A DNA stretch of 64,000 nt, from assembly GCF_900177245.1 (NCBI RefSeq), contig NZ_FXBM01000002.1, positions 310,001 through 374,000 on the forward strand, in the 5' to 3' direction. The notes beneath the pieces are model-generated. The model worked only from the letters and a program-made list of their open reading frames with translations. It ran no database searches and was not told where the DNA came from. The stretch's first letter is position 1. Each line of letters begins with the position of its first letter. Shown in pieces: positions 57,320-64,000 of the stretch. This DNA comes from Rathayibacter oskolensis. GTDB taxonomy: Bacteria; Actinomycetota; Actinomycetes; Actinomycetales; Microbacteriaceae. A program made the translations under genes and the position numbers.

Positions 57320-59431
57320 GTGACAGACCCCACCGCGACCGCCCTCTCGACCGCCGAGCCGCTCTCCGACGGTGCCGCGTCGACCGAGGCGCAGGCGATC
57401 CTCGAGAAGGTCTTCGGCTACGGCTCCTTCCGGGGTGAGCAGCAGGCCATCGTCGAGCAGGTCATCGGCGGGGGCGACGCGGTCGTGCTCATGCCCACCG
57501 GCGGCGGCAAGTCGCTCTGCTACCAGATCCCCTCGATCGTCCGACCCGGCACCGGCGTCGTCGTCTCGCCGCTCATCGCCCTCATGCAGGACCAGGTCGA
57601 CGCCCTGCGCGCGAACGGCGTCCGCGCCGAGTTCCTCAACTCCACTCAGGACTCGGGCGAGCGCTCCCGCGTCGAGCGCGCCTACCTCGACGGCGAGCTC
57701 GACCTGCTCTACGTCGCGCCCGAGCGCCTCGGCAACGAGGGCACGAAGCAGTTCCTCGCCCGCGGTCGGATCGCACTCTTCGCGATCGACGAGGCGCACT
57801 GCGTGAGCCAGTGGGGCCACGACTTCCGCCCCGACTACCTCGCCCTCGGCGAGCTGGCCGAGCGCTGGCCCGACGTGCCGCGCATCGCCCTCACGGCGAC
57901 AGCGACCGAGGCGACCCACCGCGAGATCACCACCCGCCTCCACCTGGGCGCCGCGCGCCACTTCGTCTCGAGCTTCGACCGCCCCAACATCCAGTACCGC
58001 ATCGTCAACAAGGTCGAGCCGCGCAAGCAGCTGATCGACTTCCTCCGCCGCGAGCACGCCCACGACGCCGGCATCGTCTACGCGCTCTCGCGCAAGAGCG
58101 TGGAGGCGACCGCCGAGGCCCTGCGCGCCGCCGGGTTCGACGCGGTCGCCTACCACGCCGGTCTCGACTCCCGGGTGCGCGCCGCCGCGCAGTCGCGCTT
58201 CCTCCGCGAGGAGGGCGTGATCGTCTGCGCCACCATCGCGTTCGGCATGGGCATCGACAAGCCCGACGTCCGCTTCGTCGCGCACATCGACCTCCCCAAG
58301 TCGGTCGAGGGCTACTACCAGGAGACCGGTCGCGCCGGCCGCGACGGGCTCCCCTCGACCGCCTGGCTCGCCTACGGCCTGCAGGACGTCGTGCAGCAGC
58401 GCCGCATGATCGACGAGTCACCGGGCGATCTCGCGCACCGCCGTCGGATGTCCGCCCACCTCGACGCGATGCTCGCCCTCTCCGAGACGGTCCAGTGCCG
58501 CCGGGTGAACCTGCTCGCCTACTTCGGCCAGGAGAGCACCGCCTGCGGCAACTGCGACACCTGCCTCGAGCCCCCCGCGAGCTGGGACGGCACGGTCGCC
58601 GCTCAGAAGTTCCTCTCGACCGTGGTGCGGCTCAAGCGCGAGCGCAACCAGCAGTTCGGCGCCGGCCACATCATCGACATCCTCCGCGGCAAGACCACGC
58701 CGCGCACGACCCAGCACCAGCACGACGGCCTCGCGACCTGGGGCATCGGCGCCGAGCTGAGCGACACCCAGTGGCGCGGAGTCGCGCGCCAGCTCCTCGC
58801 GCAGGGGCTGCTCGGCGTGAACGACGACGGGTTCGGCACCCTCGTGATCACTCCCGCCTCGGCGTCCGTCCTCAGCGGCGAGCGCAAGGTCGAGCTGCGG
58901 CAGGAGCCCGAGCGCCCCGCTCGATCCAGCGGATCCTCCCGCTCGGGCCGGTCGACCGTGTCCGAGCTCCCGACCGAGGCTCAGCCGCTGTTCGAGCGCC
59001 TCCGGGAGTGGCGTGCCGCCCAGGCCCGGGCCCAGGCGGTCCCGGCCTACATCGTCTTCAACGACGCGACCCTCCGCGAGATCGCGACGGCCGAGCCCTC
59101 CTCGATCGACGCGCTCAGCATCATCGGCGGCGTCGGCCAGAAGAAGCTCCTGACCTACGGCGCTGCCGTGCTGGCCGTGGTCGCGGGCGAGACGCCCGAG
59201 ATCACCGAGCCCGACGCCGACCAGGAGGCGCCCGCCCCGCGACGCGCCGCGGCGTCGCGGTCCGGTGCCTCGCGATCCGGCGCGTCCCGGTCCGGCGCGT
59301 CCAAGCTCGCGGCCGCCCGGCCGTCGTTCGGTGCCGACACCTCGGGCCCGCCGGTCACCTCGGCCGCGCCCGAGGACGACTGGGTGCCGCCGGACGAGCC
59401 CGACTGGGAGCCGGGCTGGGACAGCTACTGA
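57320..59431 (+). CDS. recQ: ATP-dependent DNA helicase RecQ
   Basis: A 703-residue superfamily 2 helicase: Walker A MPTGGGKS (58-65), DEAH box (157-160) followed by C-V-S-Q-W-G-H-D-F-R, motif VI E-T-G-R-A-G-R-D-G, the zinc-binding C-x-x-C pair in ACGNCDTC, winged-helix region, and an HRDC domain at about 550-630. It unwinds DNA in the cytoplasm during recombination and fork repair. The C-terminal tail contains SRSGA repeats (DNA 59255-59299) and an acidic end. The GTG start lacks a ribosome-binding site. Confidence 0.96.
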   Translation: MTDPTATALSTAEPLSDGAASTEAQAILEKVFGYGSFRGEQQAIVEQVIGGGDAVVLMPTGGGKSLCYQIPSIVRPGTGVVVSPLIALMQDQVDALRANGVRAEFLNSTQDSGERSRVERAYLDGELDLLYVAPERLGNEGTKQFLARGRIALFAIDEAHCVSQWGHDFRPDYLALGELAERWPDVPRIALTATATEATHREITTRLHLGAARHFVSSFDRPNIQYRIVNKVEPRKQLIDFLRREHAHDAGIVYALSRKSVEATAEALRAAGFDAVAYHAGLDSRVRAAAQSRFLREEGVIVCATIAFGMGIDKPDVRFVAHIDLPKSVEGYYQETGRAGRDGLPSTAWLAYGLQDVVQQRRMIDESPGDLAHRRRMSAHLDAMLALSETVQCRRVNLLAYFGQESTACGNCDTCLEPPASWDGTVAAQKFLSTVVRLKRERNQQFGAGHIIDILRGKTTPRTTQHQHDGLATWGIGAELSDTQWRGVARQLLAQGLLGVNDDGFGTLVITPASASVLSGERKVELRQEPERPARSSGSSRSGRSTVSELPTEAQPLFERLREWRAAQARAQAVPAYIVFNDATLREIATAEPSSIDALSIIGGVGQKKLLTYGAAVLAVVAGETPEITEPDADQEAPAPRRAAASRSGASRSGASRSGASKLAAARPSFGADTSGPPVTSAAPEDDWVPPDEPDWEPGWDSY

Positions 59432-59434
59432 GCG

Positions 59435-59965
59435 TCAGGTCCCCGAGCCGACCGAGGCCATCCACCCGCCGAGAACGGTGAAGCCGAACGACAGAGCCAT
59501 GCCGGCGAGTGGCACCCAGAACGCGAGCCGGCGCACGACCAGCAGCACGATCGACACGACGAGCGCGGCGATGAACGGCAGCCACACCCCGCCCGCGGCG
59601 ACCAGCACGCCCCAGCCGATCAGATCGCCGTCGCAGTCGTTGCCGCCCATGCAGGCGTCGCTCGCCATCGCGAAGAACAGTCCGAAGTACGACAGGAGCA
59701 GCGTGAGCCCGAAGGTGCAGATCAGCAGCACCGAGGTGACCACGGCGTCCCAGACGCGCACGGGGCGCCGCTCCCGGGCGGCCTTCCAGGGGGTGCCAGG
59801 GCCTGACGGTCGGGGATCGCTCCACGGCTGAGCGCGCGCCCACTCGGGCGAGCCCTGCTCCGGCGGCCCCGCGGGGTACTCCGACGGGGGTCCGTACACG
59901 GGCCCCGGCTGCGCCGCCGACGGCGGGCGCGGGGGAGGGGGCGGAGGCAGCGGCGGCTCGCTCAT
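59435..59965 (-). CDS. Proline-rich membrane protein
   Basis: A 176-residue protein: residues 1-68 are cytoplasmic and Pro-rich (P-P-L-P-P-P-P-P-P-R-P-P), followed by three or four membrane helices (about 75-97, 115-140, 143-170) with a loop holding two Cys (A-C-M-G-G-N-D-C). It resembles small Microbacteriaceae membrane proteins annotated only as DUF families (DUF6264 is my tentative match). Function unknown. It converges with recQ, leaving only 3 bases. Confidence 0.72.
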   Translation of the reverse strand: MSEPPLPPPPPPRPPSAAQPGPVYGPPSEYPAGPPEQGSPEWARAQPWSDPRPSGPGTPWKAARERRPVRVWDAVVTSVLLICTFGLTLLLSYFGLFFAMASDACMGGNDCDGDLIGWGVLVAAGGVWLPFIAALVVSIVLLVVRRLAFWVPLAGMALSFGFTVLGGWMASVGSGT

Positions 59966-60156
59966 CCTCCGAGACTAGCCAGCCCCCGGTCGGCGGCGCA
60001 GAACCAGGAGACAGCGCAGAACCCGGAGACAGCGCCTGGCCGGTTCCGACAACGCGCCGACGCCTCCGCCCGGCGCCTTTGTGCTCCCGCGACGGATCGT
60101 TTCCGCGATCCGCGAACCCGATCTAGCGTGCAGTGCGTCGAAGGGATCCTCCAGTC

Positions 60157-62319
60157 ATGGTCACCACCGCTCCCCGCCCCCGCTCCGCCGCCGACGCCGC
60201 CGACAAGGCCGCCACCGGCTCCGCGCGCTCGCGCACCCGCCGCTCGAAGGCCGGTGCGATCGCGCCGACGCCTCCCATCGACTCGCTCGGCACCGAGGTC
60301 GACGCCCGGCTCGACGAGGACGGCTCGCCCGCCGTCGACGTCGCCGCACTCGGCGAGGCCCTCCTCGGCTCGTGGCGTGAGCAGCGGCTCGCCTCGCGCG
60401 AGCTGACCGCACGCGAGGAGCTGCACCGCGTCGACGGCCTGCCCATGGCCGAGCACCGCGCCCGGGTGACGCGGCAGATGCACGTCCTCGCGGCCGAGGG
60501 CGGCGTGCACCGGGCGTTCCCCCGCGACCTCGGCGGCGAGGAGGACCACGGAGGCAACATCGCGGGCTTCGAGGAGCTCGTCACCGCCGACGCGTCGCTG
60601 CAGATCAAGTCGGGAGTGCAGTGGGGCCTCTTCGGGGCCGCCGTGCTGCACCTCGGGACCCGCCCGCACCACGAGAAGTGGCTGCCCGGCATCATGAGCC
60701 TCGAGATCCCCGGAGCGTTCGCGATGACCGAGACGGGTCACGGCTCCGACGTCGCCTCGATCGGCACGACCGCCACCTTCGACGACGAGACGGGCGACTT
60801 CGTCCTGCACACCCCGTTCCGGGCTGCCTGGAAGGACTACCTCGGCAATGCCGCCGTCGACGGCCGCGCCGCCGTCGTCTTCGCCCAGCTCGTCACGCAG
60901 GGCGTGAACCACGGCGTCCACGCGTTCTTCGTCCCGCTCCGCGACGAGCAGGGCGGCTTCCTCCCGGGCATCGGCGGCGAGGACGACGGCCTCAAGGGCG
61001 GCCTGAACGGCATCGACAACGGCCGCCTGCACTTCGACCAGGTCCGCGTGCCGCGCGAGAACCTCCTCAACCGCTACGGAGACGTCGCCGCCGACGGGAC
61101 CTACTCCTCGCCCATCGCGAGCCCCGGCCGCCGCTTCTTCACCATGCTCGGAACGCTCGTGCAGGGGCGCGTCTCGCTCGACGGCGCCTCCGTGGTCGCT
61201 GCCCGCATCGCGCTCACCATCGCCGTCACCTACGGCGACCAGCGCCGGCAGTTCACCGGAGGCGGCGACCGCGAGGAGGTGCTGCTCGACTACCAGCGGC
61301 ACCAGCGCCGCCTGCTGCCGCGCCTGGCCACCACCTACGCGGCCGGCTTCGCGCACGACAAGCTGCTGAGGGCCTTCGACGACGTGTTCTCGGGCGCGAA
61401 CGACACCGACGAGTCGCGGCAGGACCTCGAGACCCTCGCCGCCGGGCTCAAGGCGCTGTCGACCTGGCACGCGCTCGACACCCTCCAGGAGGCGCGCGAG
61501 GCGTGCGGAGGAGCGGGCTTCCTCGCCGAGAACCGCCTCACGCAGCTGCGCGCCGACCTCGACATCTACTCGACCTTCGAGGGCGACAACACCGTCCTGC
61601 TGCAGCTCGTGGCGAAGCGGCTGCTCACCGACGTGGGCAGGCGCTTCAAGAACGCGCAGCCCGGCGACCTCGCCCGCTACGCCGTCGGTCAGGTCGCGGG
61701 CGCGACCGTCAACAACTCGGGACTCCGCCGCCTGGCGCAGGTGGTCGCCGACCGCGGGTCGACCGCGCGCTCGGTCGGGCAGCTGCGGGAGGAGCAGCGC
61801 GAGCTGCTGACCGACCGCGTCGAGAGCATGGTCGCCGGCATCGCCTCCCGGCTCCGCTCGGCGTCGAAGCTCCCGGCCGACGAGGCCGCCCGCCTGTTCA
61901 ACGCCTACCAGAGCGAGCTCATCGAGGCGGCGCGCGCGCACGCCGAGCTGCTGCAGTGGGAGGCGTTCACGGAGGGGCTCGCCACGATCGAGGACGCGGG
62001 CACCCGCACGGTCCTCACGTGGCTCCGCGACCTGTTCGGCCTGGGCTTGATCGAGAAGCACCTCGACTGGTACCTGATCCACGGGCGGCTCTCGTCGCAG
62101 CGCGCGCTGGCGGTCACCTCCTACATCGACCGCCTGCTCGCACGACTGCGCCCGCACGCCGGCGACCTGGTCGCCGCATTCGGCTACCGCCCCGAGCACG
62201 TCCGCGCGGCGATCGCGAGCGGCGCCGAGGCCGCCCGGCAGGAGGAGGCGCACGCCTTCTTCGAGGCGGCGCGCGCCGACGGCTCCCTCCCGCGCCCCGA
62301 GAAGGCCCCGCACCGCTGA
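60157..62319 (+). CDS. Acyl-CoA dehydrogenase/oxidase, large form
   Basis: A 720-residue flavoenzyme. A charged N-terminal extension (1-60) precedes the acyl-CoA dehydrogenase core, with M-T-E-T-G-H-G-S-D-V (the FAD/substrate loop) and EACGGAGFLAENRLTQLRAD then D-I-Y-S-T-F-E-G-D-N-T, the catalytic-Glu region. Length and the C-terminal helical part match acyl-CoA oxidases (ACOX-like) rather than 380-residue dehydrogenases. It carries out the first step of fatty-acid beta-oxidation. A -10-like TAGCGT lies at 60124-60129. It stands alone, convergent with mdh. Confidence 0.9.
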   Translation: MVTTAPRPRSAADAADKAATGSARSRTRRSKAGAIAPTPPIDSLGTEVDARLDEDGSPAVDVAALGEALLGSWREQRLASRELTAREELHRVDGLPMAEHRARVTRQMHVLAAEGGVHRAFPRDLGGEEDHGGNIAGFEELVTADASLQIKSGVQWGLFGAAVLHLGTRPHHEKWLPGIMSLEIPGAFAMTETGHGSDVASIGTTATFDDETGDFVLHTPFRAAWKDYLGNAAVDGRAAVVFAQLVTQGVNHGVHAFFVPLRDEQGGFLPGIGGEDDGLKGGLNGIDNGRLHFDQVRVPRENLLNRYGDVAADGTYSSPIASPGRRFFTMLGTLVQGRVSLDGASVVAARIALTIAVTYGDQRRQFTGGGDREEVLLDYQRHQRRLLPRLATTYAAGFAHDKLLRAFDDVFSGANDTDESRQDLETLAAGLKALSTWHALDTLQEAREACGGAGFLAENRLTQLRADLDIYSTFEGDNTVLLQLVAKRLLTDVGRRFKNAQPGDLARYAVGQVAGATVNNSGLRRLAQVVADRGSTARSVGQLREEQRELLTDRVESMVAGIASRLRSASKLPADEAARLFNAYQSELIEAARAHAELLQWEAFTEGLATIEDAGTRTVLTWLRDLFGLGLIEKHLDWYLIHGRLSSQRALAVTSYIDRLLARLRPHAGDLVAAFGYRPEHVRAAIASGAEAARQEEAHAFFEAARADGSLPRPEKAPHR

Positions 62320-62332
62320 TCGTGCTCCGCGA

Positions 62333-63322
62333 TCAGCGGTCGAGGAACGCCAGTGCCGCGTCGCGCTCGGCGCGCAGCTCGAGCACGGACTCGTCGATCT
62401 TCGCGCGCGAGTGCGCGTCGATCTCGAGGCCCTCGATGATCCGCCACTCGCCGTCGACCGCGCGCACCGGGAACGACGAGACGAGGCCCTCCTCCACGCC
62501 GTAGGAGCCGTCGGACTCGACCGCGGCCGAGGTCCACTCGGTGCCGGTCACCCAGTCGTGCACGTGGTCGATCGCGGCGGAGGCGGCCGAGGCGGCGGAG
62601 GACGCCCCGCGCACCTCGATGATCTCGGCTCCGCGCTTCGCGACGCGCGGCTCGAACTCGGTGTGGAGCCAGTCGGCGTCGACGAGCTCGGTCGCGGGGC
62701 GACCGTCGACGGTCGCGTGCGTGACGTCGGGGTACTGCGAGGCGGAGTGGTTGCCCCAGATGGTGACGCCGCGGATCGAGTCGACCGGCGCCTCGAGCTT
62801 CGCCGCGAGCTGCGCGACGGCGCGGTTGTGATCGAGCCGGGTCATCGCGGTGAAGCGGCCGGCCGGGATGTCGGGGGCGCTCGCGCGGGCGATCCAGGCG
62901 TTCGTGTTGGCGGGGTTGCCCACGACGAGCACGCGCACGTCGTCGGCGGCGTGGGCGTTGAGGGCCGCGCCCTGCGGTCCGAAGATGCCGGCGTTCGCTG
63001 CGAGGAGGTCGGCCCGCTCCATGCCGGCGCTGCGCGGTCGGGCGCCGACCAGCAGGGCGATGCTCGCGCCGTCGAAGGCGGCGGCGGGGTCGTCGGTCAC
63101 CTCGACTCCGCGGAGGAGCCCGAAGGCGCCGTCCTGCAGCTCGAGGGCCGTTCCGGCCGCCGAGCGCAGTCCGGCGGGGATCTCGAGGAGGTTCAGCCTC
63201 ACCGGGACGTCCGGCCCGAGGAGCTGACCCGAGGCGATCCGGAACAGGAGCGCGTAGCCGATGGCGCCTCCCGCTCCCGTGACGCTGACGGTGACCGGGT
63301 TCGCGCGCTTCTGAGTGCCCAT
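62333..63322 (-). CDS. mdh: Malate dehydrogenase
   Basis: A 329-residue NAD-dependent enzyme of the cytosolic MDH type: [19 protein letters not shown] (14-32) binds [17 protein letters not shown] is the substrate loop, [10 protein letters not shown] precedes the catalytic Asp/Arg, and I-W-G-N-H-S-A-S-Q holds the catalytic His. It interconverts malate and oxaloacetate in the citric acid cycle. An alanine-serine repeat ([10 protein letters not shown]) near 243-252 is unusual. A -10-like TACAGT lies 9 bases before the ATG, so the leader is very short. Confidence 0.95.
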   Translation of the reverse strand: MGTQKRANPVTVSVTGAGGAIGYALLFRIASGQLLGPDVPVRLNLLEIPAGLRSAAGTALELQDGAFGLLRGVEVTDDPAAAFDGASIALLVGARPRSAGMERADLLAANAGIFGPQGAALNAHAADDVRVLVVGNPANTNAWIARASAPDIPAGRFTAMTRLDHNRAVAQLAAKLEAPVDSIRGVTIWGNHSASQYPDVTHATVDGRPATELVDADWLHTEFEPRVAKRGAEIIEVRGASSAASAASAAIDHVHDWVTGTEWTSAAVESDGSYGVEEGLVSSFPVRAVDGEWRIIEGLEIDAHSRAKIDESVLELRAERDAALAFLDR

Positions 63323-63383
63323 GCCGCCGACTGTATTGCCGCTGGCTGCACTGCCGCTGGCTGCACGCCCGGTCGGAGTCTCG

Positions 63384-64000
63384 TCACCCCACCGCCGGCG
63401 GTGCCGTCGACCCCCGCACCACCAGGCGGTTCCGCAGCAGCACGCGCTCCTCGCCGAGAGTCCCGCCGCCGATCAGGGTCAGCAGCGCCCGCGTCGCCGA
63501 TCGGCCCATCCGGTGCAGCGGCTGGCGCACCGTCGTGAGCGCAGGCGCGATCCGCGAGGCGTCGGGCACGTCGTCGAAGCCCACGATCGAGAGGCGCTCG
63601 GGTACGGCGACGCCGAGACCTCGGGCGACCTCGACGGCGGCGATCGCGGAGGCGTCGTTCGCGGCGAAGACCGCCGTGGGCGGATCCTCCCGCGAGAGCA
63701 GCTCGCGGACGGGCCCGAGGGACGCGTCGTAGCTGTAGTGGCCCACGCGCGCGAGGTCGGCGTCGAACGGTATCCCGGCGTCGGCGAGCGCACGCCGGTA
63801 GCCGGCCTCGCGCAGGTGCGACGACTCCAGGTCGGGGCGGCCGCCGAGGAGCGCGATGCGCCGGTGGCCGAGCTCGACGAGGTGCCGCACCGCGAGGACG
63901 GCGCCGCCGAAGTCGTCCGAGCCGATCGAGGGCAGCTCGACCTGGGCGATGAGCGGCCCGATGACGATCAGCGGCAGCCCGGGAGCCGCGAGGACGCTGG
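63384..64000 (-). CDS. LacI-family regulator, C-terminal part (runs off the right edge)
   Basis: About 205 C-terminal codons lie in the window. They cover the periplasmic-binding-protein-like sensor domain: [26 protein letters not shown], and [20 protein letters not shown], then R-Q-P-L-H-R-M-G. The DNA-binding domain is outside the window. The frame stays open to position 64000, so the ATG at 63888-63890 is internal and not the true start. Confidence 0.88.
   Translation of the reverse strand, partial: SVLAAPGLPLIVIGPLIAQVELPSIGSDDFGGAVLAVRHLVELGHRRIALLGGRPDLESSHLREAGYRRALADAGIPFDADLARVGHYSYDASLGPVRELLSREDPPTAVFAANDASAIAAVEVARGLGVAVPERLSIVGFDDVPDASRIAPALTTVRQPLHRMGRSATRALLTLIGGGTLGEERVLLRNRLVVRGSTAPPAVG

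Noticed and set aside
1-64000. tRNA, rRNA, riboswitch, prophage or insertion-sequence features.
   Set aside because: No cloverleaf, rRNA segment, known riboswitch core, integrase or transposase was recognised on either strand by reading; a dedicated covariance search was not possible.

Overview
The window is high-GC (about 70 % by eye), densely coded, rich in GTG starts, ATGA/GTGA gene overlaps and apparently leaderless genes. It carries lineage markers of Actinobacteria: the histidine phosphatase/DUF3090/SCO1664-family trio, a CmtR-type metal sensor, and a DUF222-HNH (13E12-type) gene. I infer a member of the Microbacteriaceae (Rathayibacter-like); the genus is not provable from this sequence alone. 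No rRNA, tRNA, CRISPR array, prophage or transposase was seen.

Layout. 1-4.4 kb: an L-arabinose operon araB-araD-araA read leftwards, with a promoter and operator before araB and a LacI-type regulator nearby. 4.4-6.3 kb: small proteins, an orphan LuxR-type response regulator and a GlsB-type stress membrane protein. 6.3-9.1 kb: an amidase-signature enzyme coupled to agmatine deiminase. 9.1-9.66 kb: a gene-free block of tandem and inverted repeats. 9.66-13 kb: a TetR repressor sharing a 24-bp perfect palindrome with a dehydrogenase/hydrolase/SDR operon. 13-15.2 kb: a flavin monooxygenase and a CmtR-like sensor with a cation transporter. 15.2-18.5 kb: two hairpin repeats flanking a P-loop nucleotide-kinase-like gene, then L-rhamnose isomerase divergent from a LacI regulator. 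18.6-23.7 kb: a four-gene oligopeptide-type ABC importer. 24.1-33 kb: a DUF222-HNH protein, epoxide hydrolase with a divergent WYL regulator, an MFS transporter, and a MacB-type ABC pair divergent from a two-component system.

33-39.4 kb: VOC, SMP-30 and UPF0303 proteins, then an MFS exporter divergent from tetR-SCP2-aminotransferase, each side with its own copy of the same palindrome. 39.4-47.3 kb: an uptake and catabolism island (LLM flavin monooxygenase, five oligopeptide-type ABC genes, divergent GntR/UTRA regulator). 47.3-54 kb: a PQQ-type sugar dehydrogenase lipoprotein, a MoxR-type ATPase with a VWA protein, and the conserved actinobacterial trio. 54-64 kb: an ABC-2-type exporter, two tandem hairpins with identical loops, a 2'-5' RNA ligase-like protein, RecQ, a proline-rich membrane protein, a large acyl-CoA dehydrogenase/oxidase, malate dehydrogenase and a truncated LacI regulator.

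The picture is of a plant- or soil-associated heterotroph with many sugar and oligopeptide-type uptake units, each beside its own regulator. No wholly new multi-gene system was proven. The strongest unexplained items are the inverted 19-bp tandem arrays at 9.27-9.49 kb, two families of hairpins with conserved loops (15.4/16.1 kb and 56.6-56.7 kb), a 50-codon gene behind a strong leader hairpin (4.85-5.08 kb), and the LLM monooxygenase/ABC island.
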